Notes: generated by a model from the letters alone, not told the origin. Positions 34,008-44,547 are shown, numbered from the stretch's first letter. The stretch is 64,000 nucleotides of DNA from DRTC01 sp964521025 (GCA_964521025.1 CAZFPK010000001.1:62001-126000); one strand, 5' to 3'. A program made the numbers and translations.

Positions 34008-34467
34008 AAAAGAACAAGTCATAAACACATATTCTCAGGGTTTTAATTGTACTCAATCGGTTCTTTCCGTATTTTCGGAAAGATTCGGGATAGATTTGTC
34101 CGCTGCTCTGAAAATAGGTAGTGCATTCGGCGGAGGTTATGCCCAAACAGGAAAGATCTGCGGCGTCATAACAGGAGCATTAATGGTTTTAGGTTTGAAA
34201 TATCCCAGACTCGCACCGGAAAACGAAGAGCAGAAAGAAAGGATTTATAATCTCGCAGCCGATTTTATCGAAAATTTCCAGCAGAGAAATAAAAATTATA
34301 CTTTTTGCCGTGATTTATTGGAATATGATGTCAGCACCGAAGAAGGAAGATTATCGGCAAAAGAAAATAACGCACGAAAAAAGTGTGAGAAATATGTTCA
34401 GGATGCAGTTGAAATTTTAGAAGAGATGTTTTTTCGGGGTTATAATGAGTTTAATTATCGGAAATGA
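34000..34467 (+). CDS. C_GCAxxG_C_C family protein
   Basis: A 155-residue protein of the C_GCAxxG_C_C family (TIGR01909): GFNCTQSVL, AFGGGYAQTGKICGVITGALMVLGL, then FCRDLL and KKCEKYV supply the four conserved Cys positions. Members are probably redox or metal proteins of anaerobes; none is firmly characterised. The start is TTG at 34000, inside the previous gene, and its own end overlaps the next gene by 23 bases, so it belongs to a tightly packed operon with the FAH-family and FMN-reductase-like genes. Confidence 0.87.
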   Translation: MNRKEQVINTYSQGFNCTQSVLSVFSERFGIDLSAALKIGSAFGGGYAQTGKICGVITGALMVLGLKYPRLAPENEEQKERIYNLAADFIENFQQRNKNYTFCRDLLEYDVSTEEGRLSAKENNARKKCEKYVQDAVEILEEMFFRGYNEFNYRK

Positions 34468-35092
34468 ATCTTTCACTCCAACCAGGATTTTCTGTATCGG
34501 TAGAAATTATGTCGAACATGCAAAAGAACTGGAAAATAAAATTCCAACCAAACCGGTGATTTTTATGAAACCTTTTACCAGTCTTGTTCCGGATGGATGC
34601 AAAATCCAATATCCAAAACATGGGAAAGACCTGCATTATGAAGCGGAACTTGTTGTTGTGGTCGGAAAAGAAGGTCAACCATCAAGTCTTGATCAGGTTA
34701 TATCGTTTATCAAAGGAATTTCTATAGGACTCGATCTGACTTTGCGAGACATTCAAAATGATCTGAAGAAAAAAGGACTTCCCTGGGAAGTCTCCAAGTC
34801 TTTTGAGCAAAGTGCTGCTGTCGGTTTATTTGTTCAGGTTTCGCAAAATGAAGATTTAGAAAAAATCGAATTCAAATGTTTCGTAAATAGAAAATTAAGA
34901 CAAATTGGAAATTCCAAAAATATGATCTTTCCAATAAAAAAAATCGTTTTTGAAATATCAAGAATCTGGAATCTCCTTCCTGGTGATTTGATCTATACCG
35001 GGACACCGAAAGGAGTCGGTTCTTTAAATAATGGAGATGTTATAACGGTTGAAAGTGAACTAATCGGTTCGTTTAATTGGAAAATAATATAA
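34445..35092 (+). CDS. Fumarylacetoacetate hydrolase family protein
   Basis: A 215-residue FAH-domain protein of the acylpyruvase/isomerase kind: IFCIGRNYVEHAKEL, KPVIFMKPFTSLV, LHYEAELVVVVGKEG (metal-binding Glu residues), GISIGLDLTLRDIQ, KSFEQSAAVG and LLPGDLIYTGTPKGVG. It should hydrolyse or decarboxylate a 2,4-dioxo acid using Mg2+ or Mn2+. It overlaps the upstream gene by 23 bases and is 35 bases from the next. Confidence 0.92.
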   Translation: MSLIIGNESFTPTRIFCIGRNYVEHAKELENKIPTKPVIFMKPFTSLVPDGCKIQYPKHGKDLHYEAELVVVVGKEGQPSSLDQVISFIKGISIGLDLTLRDIQNDLKKKGLPWEVSKSFEQSAAVGLFVQVSQNEDLEKIEFKCFVNRKLRQIGNSKNMIFPIKKIVFEISRIWNLLPGDLIYTGTPKGVGSLNNGDVITVESELIGSFNWKII

Positions 35093-35127
35093 AAATTTGA
35101 GTTTTTTTTTAGAAAAAAGGAGTAAGA

Positions 35128-35916
35128 ATGAATAAAGAAGTGAACATTTTAGCTATTATCGGCAGTCCGCGCAAAGGTAATACTTATAAAATCTGTCAAT
35201 CATTCGAGGATAAAGTTACAAAAATAGATCCTACTATTTCGATCGAATATCTTTTTCTCAAAGATAAAAATATCAAGATATGTCGCGGATGTCATGTTTG
35301 TCTGTTGAAAGGGGGAGAATTTTGTCCCCTCAAAGATGATATTCCCGAGATAATCAACCTGTTAAAAGAAGTAGATGGTTTTATCGTTACATCTCCGGGT
35401 TACAGTCAGCATGTTCCGGCAATTATGAAAAATTTCATCGACCGGCTGACCTATATTTGTCATACTCCCTTATTTCATGAAAAAATCGCAGTAACTCTGG
35501 CAACTGTAGCCGGCATGGGATTAAAACCGACTCTGAAGTACATCTCTCTTATTACATCCTGCTGGGGAACACAAGTGATCGGAAGTCTGGGAGTAATGAT
35601 GGATTACCTGGATAATGTTCCGAAATATAGAACAAAGACCGAGAAAGAATTGGAAACTCTCGCGCGGAAATTCTGTCGGCAATTAAGATCTGAGAAAAAA
35701 CCTGTTCCAACCTTGAACGATATGATCGTCTTCGTTTCTTTACGAGAGGAGACCAGGTTCAGTCCGCTATTTTACAAATATTGGAAAGATATGGGCTGGA
35801 CAAAGATGGATTACTACTACAAAGTGCGGATTAATCCTTTGAAGTTACTATTTGCCAGGTTGATGGGATATTTTATCAAAAAGGAAATGGAAAAAGTATT
35901 GCAGGTTAAATCTTGA
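35128..35916 (+). CDS. NAD(P)H-dependent FMN reductase / iron-sulfur flavoprotein-like
   Basis: A 262-residue flavodoxin-fold protein: IIGSPRKGNTYKIC (FMN phosphate loop), a Cys cluster CRGCHVCLLKGGEFCPLKDD that could hold an Fe-S centre or serve in FMN contact, and VTSPGYSQHVPAIMKNFIDRLTY, typical of the family. The C-terminal 90 residues are an added helical part. It probably acts as an electron-transfer or oxygen-protection flavoprotein. AAAGGAG precedes the ATG. It closes the operon beginning at 33429. Confidence 0.88.
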   Translation: MNKEVNILAIIGSPRKGNTYKICQSFEDKVTKIDPTISIEYLFLKDKNIKICRGCHVCLLKGGEFCPLKDDIPEIINLLKEVDGFIVTSPGYSQHVPAIMKNFIDRLTYICHTPLFHEKIAVTLATVAGMGLKPTLKYISLITSCWGTQVIGSLGVMMDYLDNVPKYRTKTEKELETLARKFCRQLRSEKKPVPTLNDMIVFVSLREETRFSPLFYKYWKDMGWTKMDYYYKVRINPLKLLFARLMGYFIKKEMEKVLQVKS

Positions 35917-35939
35917 TTTTATTTTTGTAAGAGATTTTA

Positions 35940-36461
35940 TTATTGGATAGTAAGAGATCCATTCCTTTTATCAGGATCATCAGCACCAGCGATCGTATTA
36001 CCGTTTTCATCGATCAAACTGATATTCTGAAATTCAAGAGTACTCGTTCCGCTGCTATCTGCTGTTAATTCATAAGTAAATAAAGTATCACTTCCTGTTT
36101 CGTTGACATCGCTTATATAAAAAATAGCAACATTTAAAATTCCGGATTCTCCTATGATTAATTTCTGAGTCTCTCCTGTCCAGAAACTACCAACTTCAAC
36201 AGAATCTTCTTCAGGACTCTTTATTAATGTGCTGTCAAAAACAATCTCCATCGACATACCATGAAGGTCTGGAGCATTTTCGCCGGCATTTTCGATCAAG
36301 ACGGAAAATTCCGCTGTATCTCCTATAGCAATTATTAGAGAATCAGGTTCCATTTTTAAGATCAAGTTATCGTCTGGAGGTGGAACAGGTGGATCATCTT
36401 TAGAACAAGAAAATATCCCACTAAAAATAATCACTGTTAAAAACAAAAAAAATCTATTCAT
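35940..36461 (-). CDS. Lipoprotein with cohesin-like domain
   Basis: A 173-residue precursor with a lipobox IFSC (Cys 19), a short proline linker (PPVPPPDD) and a beta-sandwich of the cohesin/dockerin-binding fold (about 40-172): DSLIIAIGDTAEFSVLIENA, GMSMEIVFDSTLI and GTSTLEFQNISLIDENGN. Cohesin-like modules in FCB bacteria occur outside cellulosomes, so binding of a partner protein is inferred. It has its own AAGGA site. It ends 24 bases from the convergent FMN reductase gene. Confidence 0.85.
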   Translation of the reverse strand: MNRFFLFLTVIIFSGIFSCSKDDPPVPPPDDNLILKMEPDSLIIAIGDTAEFSVLIENAGENAPDLHGMSMEIVFDSTLIKSPEEDSVEVGSFWTGETQKLIIGESGILNVAIFYISDVNETGSDTLFTYELTADSSGTSTLEFQNISLIDENGNTIAGADDPDKRNGSLTIQ

Positions 36462-36609
36462 AAAATCCTTCTTCTTTATTTTATTTTCTATTTTTTAAAT
36501 ATTTTTCAGTAATTTTATGTCAATGAATTTATAGAGTATTTCAAAACTTATTTCACATTCAGAGGTAAATAAGAGATGCAGCAGCAGGTATAGAAATTTT
36601 GAGATACAA

Positions 36610-36643
36610 AAAATGCCATCCTTCATAAAAAGGATGGCATTTT
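36610..36643. terminator. Bidirectional rho-independent terminator
   Basis: AAAATGCCATCCTT (36610-36623) pairs with AAGGATGGCATTTT (36630-36643) around a 6-base loop, with A/T runs on both sides. It lies 24 bases beyond the stop of the minus-strand subtilase gene. Confidence 0.88.
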
Positions 36644-36666
36644 ATCATTCAGGATACGATCCTGTT

Positions 36667-39600
36667 CTACTTCTTTCTTTCTTTTACTTCTTCATTCCCT
36701 AAAATCAAGGTCGGAACACAATTCCTGACAGCTGTAACCTGGTAGAACAATTTTGCTCCTGCAGGTTCGGAATAACTCGTAACCGGTGAAGTATCGGGAA
36801 TTACTCCACTAAAATCATAAGGATCGGAAGATTTGTAGATGTTGAAGTAATCCACCGTTGTGGGATATGTCCAACTCAGCTCGATATTACCAGCATTTTC
36901 CTGGATTGTCAGATCATCGATTGCAGGAAGAGCATTCCAGGTAATAGCATCCGGTCCCCAGATATTATTACCTTCATCCAATTCTAAAATATCTTCTTCC
37001 GTATCGACCTGAACATAAGAATCCCAGGATTCCGCAACATCATAAATAATATCGAATTCAACCTCCACAAAGTTACCGGCAGGAACACCAACATCGATCC
37101 ATTCATACTGATCTCCAATATCATAGAGAGATGGCGGAGCTCCGGGATCGTAATAAATATCGACATAAAATCCATCACCAGCAGGAATATCGATATTTCC
37201 ATTATTATAAACTGTAATGGTCGCAGTTATTTCATCACAGACATAAGGATTCGCGTCGGTCCAGACGACATTGGTGATTTCTAAATCCGGTCCGAATCCA
37301 TCCCAGTGAATTCTTTCAAAAGCATCATCTTCATACACTGGACCTGCAAAATCTCCGGTTGCATTGGTGAAGGTTACTTCTCCTTGATCGAAGGATTTCA
37401 TCACATTACTTGCTCCTCCCCAGGTATTGGTCGGGAAAGAGACATTGTCCGCAGTAAAGGTCTGGCCATTATCGATGCGCAGGAGAGTTCCACCGGGTTC
37501 TCCGTTTTGGAAAGTACAATTATTGAATGAATCCGTAGCATCGACAATTGCTCCATTCTTGATGTAAACTCCATTTAAGGACATATATTGAAAAATCCCG
37601 AAATCAGCAATGATTGTTCCGCCACTTTCAATATTCAGATCGTAATAATCCGAATGATGAGTTAAGATGGCTTCATTTCCGGCTGAACCGTTTAATTCCA
37701 ATGTCCCACCATTATTAACAGTGAGAACATCTCCACCGCCAACTTCCAACCAGGCATTGTCATCGATAGAAAGGATTCCTCCATCATTTATGGTTACATC
37801 TCCGGTACATCTGAAGTAATGACCATTCAGATCGAGTGTTCCTTCATCGATGATGAGAGAAGCATTAGCTGAAGATACTACATCGGTTAATAAAGTAACC
37901 TGCATACTTCTGGAGTTTTCGTTTTCTCTAAATTCTGTTCCCGTAATTTTTTCTTTGTTGGAGTCAGATGAAATTATTCTGCTAACAGTTTTATCGATCA
38001 GGACATCATGAAAACTACCATCTGTTGTCGGAGGATCGAAGGTAACATCTTGATCAGCAGTACCTTTGAAAACAATTGTATTGTAGGTTGTATCTCCAAT
38101 CCAACCAGCTCCTGCTGCCACAGTGAAATCTCCTTGAACATAATGCGTTAGATAAGGTGTATTATCTTGCCATGAGCCATCATTGATCGTCAAGTCATCA
38201 TAAACCTGAACATTGTCCCAGGATCTAAAATTTCCACCGGAATTATCGATTACCAGGTCATAAAAATCCTCTTGAGCACAACCGGTAGTAAGGAACTGAT
38301 CAGCAGCACCATCGAAAGTAACGGTCGAAGTTCCGGGGTTAAATCCGATATAGGAATCATAAGTGATATTATTATTAGTCCAGTCACCTCCAACTGAAAT
38401 ATTCAATCCTGTACCATAGTAAGCACTCAAGCCGGCATCGAGGGCAATAGTCAAATCATTGCCGATATGCAAGGTCGAACCGATATTCATATCCAAAGTG
38501 CGGTTAAGTATATTCAAATCATTGGTAACATTAACTGTCCGGTAAGATTGAATTTCCACGGCTTCGACATGCGGGATGGTCTTATCTACAATTAGATTAT
38601 AAAAAGTTTCATCAGTTTCTATATCAGAAAAGTCACCACCAAAGAAAGTAACGGTTTGTGTTCCTTCCAGAAATCCTAAATCTCCTACATTGTTGGTCCA
38701 ATCTCCACCGACATCAATATCATGACCATTTGTATCAAGAGAACCAGCATCTATAATTAAATCATTCTGAACGATCAGGTCATTATGTACATTGAACTCA
38801 TTTGATCCATTGACCAACATGTTATAAAGATAATTCCCATTTGAACAATGAATATATGTTAGTTCGATAAGTGCAGTGAATTCCATTGTTCCACCTGAAG
38901 GCTGGAATGTATTAAGTTCGTCAGCGAAAAATGTTCCACCGGTCCTGATAATTCCACCACTGATATTATCGATAAAAGAACTCTCAATGGCAATATGATT
39001 ATTAGTTATCTCAAGCAAACCATCGCTTAAGTTTAATTCCCCGTAAAAATATTGCCAACCTCTAGATAACGGACCATCGCTGATAAATGTTCCGCTATCG
39101 ATCGTCAAAATACCTGTGGCGGCAAGTTCAAACTCTCCGTGAATAAGAACATCTCCTCCATCGATATTCAGTTCTCCATTTAGGGTGAAATCAGAGTTGT
39201 TGGTCATTGTTCCACCGACATCCTCAAGATACATTGTTCCTGTATCTTCGATATCAAGAGTTCCTTCGATCAGCAGGTCACTTGTTTCAACCTGGAAAAC
39301 ATCATCTGCGGTAACTGTCATATCACCGGCAACGCGCATAGTCTCAGTGCTGGAAGAATGGATCCAGGTTGCCATCGAGGGCATATCGATAGTAAGATCA
39401 CCAAATTCAGCATTAGAGTCCATACAATAGATGAATTGACTATCCGATCCATCAAAATAAACGGTATTTCCTGTTCCAAGTTGAGCATTTGTACCGTCAT
39501 TAAATGTCCAGTCTCCGGAAACGAATATCTTGCCATCTGTCACAATATCGGAAGACCCTGATTCCCAGACAATATCATTCACAATCAAAGTATCTTCAGG

Positions 39601-42600
39601 AAAAGACATATCCAGGATGTCCGAAATTGTCATTAGTTCATCGACGATGACATTATATGTAACAAGTCTTAATCTACCTGCCACGATATTCATATTGTTG
39701 CAGTAGATGGTTGGTGCTGTACTTTCAGGACGCACCCAGGATGCAGCTGAATTGATCACGATATCATTGAAATAGTCATTTTCTTCGACAACTTGAACTG
39801 CACCAGGTGTTGTACCATTGAATGTAACTATAGAATTGGAACCTGCATCGAATCCTCCACTTGTATTAGAATCAAACCAATCTTCAACTACAGAAATATT
39901 TATTGTACCCGAATCATTAGCATTTAGAGTTGCACCATTACTAATATTTAACTCATTGCCTATCGAAATGTTGGTTGGATTATTCAGTTCCATAGTTCCA
40001 TCATAAAGTCTTAAATTATTGAGTATGGAAATATCCACTCCGTCATCATCTCCGGAACCGGTTTCGAGTCCCATATAACCAGCATAAGTTTTATCCAAAT
40101 GAAGATCATAAAAAGTCTCATTGGTGAGAATATCGGCAGCATTTGCTCCATCGAACACAACTTTTTGAGTTCCTTCGATGAATCCGGCATCTCCGACATT
40201 GTTTTCCCAATCTCCGGCTACATACAGGTCGAAACCATTAGTATCAAAAATTCCGGCATCGATCACAAAATCTCCATTAATATCAAGATCGGTTGTCGCT
40301 GTAATTGTGTTTGCTCTTTCTCTTCGAGTGATGGTACCGTCTCTTTCTACAACTTCGATATACTGTTGTCTGGCATCTTCATTTCCTGATCGAGCAGATT
40401 TATTAATATGGATATCAAAGAAATTACTTCCTGCTCCCATACTCATATTTCCGTCGGTTGTGCCGTAACATTCGATCGTTCCTCCGGTTGGATTGAAGTT
40501 CGTGATATTTCCCCTGAATCCTTCCGCGGTTCTGATCGTTCCTCCGGAAATAATATCGGTCAAAGTATTTCCATTGTCTTGGAGGTAAATTCCCTGATTG
40601 ATGAAATCCAGAATTCCTCCATTCATAGTTATGGAAGCATCATTCGTATATGCCCAATAACTATCTAAAGAACCTCCATAAACATTGATTGTTCCTCCAC
40701 CTGTAAAAGTTAAACTTCCTTCCAGATCGATCCACGAACTTCCATCCTGGTGTAGATTTATCGTTCCACTGGTATTTACATAATAGCTGCCATAAAGTCC
40801 ATTATCAGCCAGATCGTTGGCAGTAAATGTTCCGGACAACACATCGAGAGCACCGCTGGTCCAATCATAAGAAGCACATGTTACGGTTGTTCCATTCAGC
40901 CTGAAAGCAGCGGATGGCTTATCTATCTCCAGGATATTGAATGTTTCGTTCGAGCAATATTGATGTCCGTCGCTGCCGTTAAAGATGACAGTTCCCGCAC
41001 CTTCAACAAAACCACCGGCTCCGACATTATTCGTCCAGTCTCCACCTAACTCTATCTGATAATCGTTTGTTACTAAAGCGCCGCTTTCGATCAAGAGATC
41101 ATTATTCACATTTAGATTATCACTCAAGGAAGTATTTCCACTGGAACTGATGGTCAGGTTATTAAAATGATCACCGGCATTTGATGTTATGGAATGAGAT
41201 GTTCCGTCAAAAACAAAAGTTCCGTATTCAAAATTAAAATGATTATTGTTATAGAAATATCCTTGCAGGACAATCGAATAATGGGAATAACTGTTAAATT
41301 TTGCATTCGGATGGATATATAGATCTTCATGAATATTCAGGGTTTCATCGGATAATCCACTGACTGCTATATATGAACCTCCGGTTTTGTAACTTCCCAG
41401 ATCGTTGAAGTAACAGTTTTCTTCGTAACTACGGATATATTTATTATCACTTCCTGCAAAATCAACAATACCGTCATCTAAATGAACATTTGCACCACTC
41501 CTGAAATCCCAGTTTCCATAGACCCAAATAACTGCATTAGCTGAAATATCTGCAGTAGAGCCCGATTCCCAGATAACATCCTCATAAGCATAGAGCACTC
41601 CGGCAGCATCGTTCATTTCCAATTCACCCAGGATTGTAAAATCACCATTTATCTCAAGAGTCTGGTCTCTTATTTCCAAAGCTGCTCCGGCTTCGATTTT
41701 CAGAGTATTACATTCTTCATCATAGATATCGACTCTTGGTGGATAATAACCATTAGAAGTGATGAGAACATCTTCAGCAGGAAGAGGAATATGACCGAAT
41801 GACCAGTTATTATCATTATGCCAGTAATAATTGTACGCTCCGGTCCAGGTATTGATTTCATGACTTTCCATACCTGAAACAATGAGAGAATAATCCTGTC
41901 CCGGTGCGATATTTCCTTCGTGTGAGATTTGAACTCTATAATAACCGGCAGCCGGATTATCGATAAATACCTGCTCCACATTATCAATATCATTATCGCT
42001 ATTTTGAGTAGCAGCGTTGGCAGGATTAGCAGGATCACACTGCCAGGGATAATAAGTAGTGGTCGGATATATTGAAAATATCCTCAAATCGAGATCATTT
42101 ACCAGCATAACATCGTTCGGATCAACAGCAGCAGCTGGTGGAGTTCCGGCAGGATCTGTCCAGCAGATAGTAACATTGATATCTTCTGTTCCATCACAGT
42201 AATAATGATATTCTTCGGTTTCTCCATTGCTTAAATTATTTTCATCGATAAGAGCACTCAAGGTATTATCCGCTGTAATTAAATCTACCGCTTCTTCGGA
42301 ATTCATCAGCCCCCAACCGAACATGTAATCAGGACCATCGTTAGGACCGGCTTCGTCGGCAGTATTAATGATAAGTCCTTTCAAGGTTGCGGCGAGCATA
42401 TAATCACCATTAAGGTTTTCATAATACTCCTGCAGGAGAGCAGCTGAACCGGCAGCAGCAGGAGAGGACATGGAAGTTCCTCCAACCCATTGATAATCGG
42501 TATTATTGTCATCATCAGTGGAGTATAACCAATCACCATCTGCCACAATATCAGGTTTGATACGACCGTCATCACAAGGTCCCCAACTGGTGAAATCACT

Positions 42601-43575
42601 GGCAACAACATCTCCCGGAGCAGTCCAACCTCCGGGAATTTGTTCGACTGATCCGACAGTCATAATATTTTTGGCAGTAGATATTTGCGGTAGACAATCC
42701 CAATCTCCATCCGGATCGCGAGCAGCAGTACTCCAGACCCAACCGCCACCGCTCCAAACCCAATGACCTCCGTTATGATCATCATCGCGGTCATTGCTGG
42801 CAGCTTTGAAGATCAGGTATTCCGGGGCATCATGCGCAATTTGATCCCAATCTTCAGCAGAATCATCATAAAATCCAAACAAATAATCTTCGGTGGCACT
42901 TACACCGGTATTTCCCCACCAAAACCAGGCACCATCCCAATTCCAACCTCGATTCCAGGAATAAGAATGGTTGGAAATAAGCAGATCATCATCAGCGGCA
43001 GCAGTAGCCATTTCAGCATCATCATCATCCCAATCATAAGAATCGAGGTCTGCTTCGAATGCCATTCCCTGAGCATTAGCATCTTGACCTTCTGCAATCA
43101 AAGTTCCTCCGACATGAGTAGAATGCCAATGAGTTGCTACTGCATCTCGATGCGTAACTCTGGTTCCTCCTACTCCATCATCGAATTCCACATGAGTCGT
43201 AAGAACAGTCCCTTGATCCCATTCCCCAATCAGGAAACCATCACCGGATAGATTCAAACCGGTTCCTCCTCCTGTCCATAATTCGTCTGTTTCAATCGTT
43301 CTGGCTGAATTCAGATTGGAAGTAATGTAATACTCAGGCATCCCGTTTTTGCTCAAACGCATCAATTCCATACTGAATTCACCTTCCCGGTCAATCGTCA
43401 CCGGAAAGTTTTTCTCCTTTGCGACTCTTAATGCTTCTTCTTTTTGCCGGGTGTATTTATCGTGGAGTTCACGAGAAAGTTCCAGCAATTTCCGGTCATT
43501 ATTTTTCTCTGAAAATAACAGACCGGGAATTAAAAGAAGCAATACAATGCAAAAAAACAAATAGTTTTTTTTCAT
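36667..43575 (-). CDS. Giant secreted subtilase with repeated beta-structure and CARDB/FN3 tail
   Basis: A 2302-residue precursor with a signal peptide (about 1-22), a short propeptide and a subtilisin-like S8 domain (about 95-440) with Asp 120 (GEWDQG), His 154 (HSTHVGG), Asn 261 and Ser 368 (GGTSMSSPAAAG). A beta-sandwich follows (about 445-565, DYSLIVSG). From about 570 to 2080 the sequence is built of repeated beta-rich units that recur around GDWTNNVGDxGFxEGTQxVxFDG, ETFYDLxxDK and LDxNGxDIxVGGDW. Near the end lie a CARDB-like domain (about 2090-2210, DLEITNVVWTDANP) and an FN3 piece. No T9SS sorting domain is visible. It is strongly acidic. Role: probably a surface-bound or secreted protease for protein feeding. 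AGGAGG precedes the ATG. Confidence 0.93.
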   Translation of the reverse strand: MKKNYLFFCIVLLLLIPGLLFSEKNNDRKLLELSRELHDKYTRQKEEALRVAKEKNFPVTIDREGEFSMELMRLSKNGMPEYYITSNLNSARTIETDELWTGGGTGLNLSGDGFLIGEWDQGTVLTTHVEFDDGVGGTRVTHRDAVATHWHSTHVGGTLIAEGQDANAQGMAFEADLDSYDWDDDDAEMATAAADDDLLISNHSYSWNRGWNWDGAWFWWGNTGVSATEDYLFGFYDDSAEDWDQIAHDAPEYLIFKAASNDRDDDHNGGHWVWSGGGWVWSTAARDPDGDWDCLPQISTAKNIMTVGSVEQIPGGWTAPGDVVASDFTSWGPCDDGRIKPDIVADGDWLYSTDDDNNTDYQWVGGTSMSSPAAAGSAALLQEYYENLNGDYMLAATLKGLIINTADEAGPNDGPDYMFGWGLMNSEEAVDLITADNTLSALIDENNLSNGETEEYHYYCDGTEDINVTICWTDPAGTPPAAAVDPNDVMLVNDLDLRIFSIYPTTTYYPWQCDPANPANAATQNSDNDIDNVEQVFIDNPAAGYYRVQISHEGNIAPGQDYSLIVSGMESHEINTWTGAYNYYWHNDNNWSFGHIPLPAEDVLITSNGYYPPRVDIYDEECNTLKIEAGAALEIRDQTLEINGDFTILGELEMNDAAGVLYAYEDVIWESGSTADISANAVIWVYGNWDFRSGANVHLDDGIVDFAGSDNKYIRSYEENCYFNDLGSYKTGGSYIAVSGLSDETLNIHEDLYIHPNAKFNSYSHYSIVLQGYFYNNNHFNFEYGTFVFDGTSHSITSNAGDHFNNLTISSSGNTSLSDNLNVNNDLLIESGALVTNDYQIELGGDWTNNVGAGGFVEGAGTVIFNGSDGHQYCSNETFNILEIDKPSAAFRLNGTTVTCASYDWTSGALDVLSGTFTANDLADNGLYGSYYVNTSGTINLHQDGSSWIDLEGSLTFTGGGTINVYGGSLDSYWAYTNDASITMNGGILDFINQGIYLQDNGNTLTDIISGGTIRTAEGFRGNITNFNPTGGTIECYGTTDGNMSMGAGSNFFDIHINKSARSGNEDARQQYIEVVERDGTITRRERANTITATTDLDINGDFVIDAGIFDTNGFDLYVAGDWENNVGDAGFIEGTQKVVFDGANAADILTNETFYDLHLDKTYAGYMGLETGSGDDDGVDISILNNLRLYDGTMELNNPTNISIGNELNISNGATLNANDSGTINISVVEDWFDSNTSGGFDAGSNSIVTFNGTTPGAVQVVEENDYFNDIVINSAASWVRPESTAPTIYCNNMNIVAGRLRLVTYNVIVDELMTISDILDMSFPEDTLIVNDIVWESGSSDIVTDGKIFVSGDWTFNDGTNAQLGTGNTVYFDGSDSQFIYCMDSNAEFGDLTIDMPSMATWIHSSSTETMRVAGDMTVTADDVFQVETSDLLIEGTLDIEDTGTMYLEDVGGTMTNNSDFTLNGELNIDGGDVLIHGEFELAATGILTIDSGTFISDGPLSRGWQYFYGELNLSDGLLEITNNHIAIESSFIDNISGGIIRTGGTFFADELNTFQPSGGTMEFTALIELTYIHCSNGNYLYNMLVNGSNEFNVHNDLIVQNDLIIDAGSLDTNGHDIDVGGDWTNNVGDLGFLEGTQTVTFFGGDFSDIETDETFYNLIVDKTIPHVEAVEIQSYRTVNVTNDLNILNRTLDMNIGSTLHIGNDLTIALDAGLSAYYGTGLNISVGGDWTNNNITYDSYIGFNPGTSTVTFDGAADQFLTTGCAQEDFYDLVIDNSGGNFRSWDNVQVYDDLTINDGSWQDNTPYLTHYVQGDFTVAAGAGWIGDTTYNTIVFKGTADQDVTFDPPTTDGSFHDVLIDKTVSRIISSDSNKEKITGTEFRENENSRSMQVTLLTDVVSSANASLIIDEGTLDLNGHYFRCTGDVTINDGGILSIDDNAWLEVGGGDVLTVNNGGTLELNGSAGNEAILTHHSDYYDLNIESGGTIIADFGIFQYMSLNGVYIKNGAIVDATDSFNNCTFQNGEPGGTLLRIDNGQTFTADNVSFPTNTWGGASNVMKSFDQGEVTFTNATGDFAGPVYEDDAFERIHWDGFGPDLEITNVVWTDANPYVCDEITATITVYNNGNIDIPAGDGFYVDIYYDPGAPPSLYDIGDQYEWIDVGVPAGNFVEVEFDIIYDVAESWDSYVQVDTEEDILELDEGNNIWGPDAITWNALPAIDDLTIQENAGNIELSWTYPTTVDYFNIYKSSDPYDFSGVIPDTSPVTSYSEPAGAKLFYQVTAVRNCVPTLILGNEEVKERKK

Positions 43576-43860
43576 AACTACCTCCTAATTTTGTGTACTT
43601 GTTAACAAATTTTTAACCCCGATACCTCTACTTTGTGATATAATGCTCAATTCACAATCTAGGCAAAATTTCTCCGAGAGTCATTTTACTGTCAATAAAA
43701 AAAAAGAATATATCATTTTTAAAAGACATTAAACCTGAAATTTGGATATTACAAAGCAATTCTGTTTGACAAATATAAACCCTTCCAGATTTTCGTCGCA
43801 ATTTTTGAGAAATCTTATTTCATCCGGATTTCATGATAAGAGAATATAAAAGGAGTGTAA

Positions 43861-44547
43861 ATGAAAGACGCCAGGAAAAAAATTAAAGTCTATCTTTTGG
43901 GTGAGCTTTTTGAAGTTCCGGAAGGTTCGACAATTATTACTGCCCTGGAATATGTCGGATTCCAACTGAAGCGAGGAGTCGGCTGCAGGGAGGGTTATTG
44001 CGGAGCATGTGCCACTGTTTACAGAGAAAAAGGTGAATATAAAATAAACGGTGGACTTGCCTGTCAGACAGTTGTAACAGACGGTATGACCATTACGCAA
44101 ATCCCATTTGTTCCATCGGATAAACCGGTATATGATATCGAAAAACTATCTCCCGATGTTAATGCTTTTAAAGAACTTTTCCCCAGTGTTTTCCGATGTG
44201 TTGCCTGTAATACCTGTACTAAGGTATGCCCTCAAGAAATTCAAGTCATAGATTATATACAGGCAATCATCCGCGACGACCTGGAAGAAGCCGCTCAACT
44301 TTCATTCGATTGTATTAGATGCGGATTGTGTGCTTTACGATGTCCGGCAGAGATCGTTCAATTCAATATTGCCACTTTAGCTCAGCGATTATATGGAAAA
44401 TATTTAGCAAAGAAAAGCCCCGAACTCGACAAAAGGATCAAGGAAATGGAAGAAAGAAGATATGACGAAGAAATAAATGAACTAAAAAGCAAAGACATCG
44501 TTCCTTTAACAAAACAATATTTTGAAAGACATATCAAGATATATTAA
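43861..44547 (+). CDS. Fumarate reductase/succinate dehydrogenase-like Fe-S subunit
   Basis: A 228-residue electron-transfer subunit. An N-terminal 2Fe-2S ferredoxin domain carries CREGYCGAC (Cys 42, 47, 50) and Cys 68; two 4Fe-4S motifs follow, CVACNTCTKVCP (113, 116, 119, 123) and CIRCGLCALRCP (151, 154, 157, 161). Canonical SdhB has 3Fe-4S in the last position, so this variant, with all four Cys, resembles CoM/CoB- or NADH-linked fumarate reductase subunits. It is followed after 21 bases by the flavoprotein. No membrane anchor gene is present, so the complex is probably soluble or uses another anchor. TTGACA occurs near 43769 upstream and AAAGGAG precedes the ATG. Confidence 0.9.
   Translation: MKDARKKIKVYLLGELFEVPEGSTIITALEYVGFQLKRGVGCREGYCGACATVYREKGEYKINGGLACQTVVTDGMTITQIPFVPSDKPVYDIEKLSPDVNAFKELFPSVFRCVACNTCTKVCPQEIQVIDYIQAIIRDDLEEAAQLSFDCIRCGLCALRCPAEIVQFNIATLAQRLYGKYLAKKSPELDKRIKEMEERRYDEEINELKSKDIVPLTKQYFERHIKIY

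Noticed and set aside
39185..40668. Several plus-strand frames of 60-96 codons opposite the subtilase repeats
   Set aside because: They are antisense shadows with no ribosome sites; repeated because the sense strand is repetitive.
42763..43251. 162-codon plus-strand frame within the subtilase gene
   Set aside because: It is antisense to a well-supported 2302-residue gene, with low-complexity Ile/Ser translation; a shadow of acidic codons.
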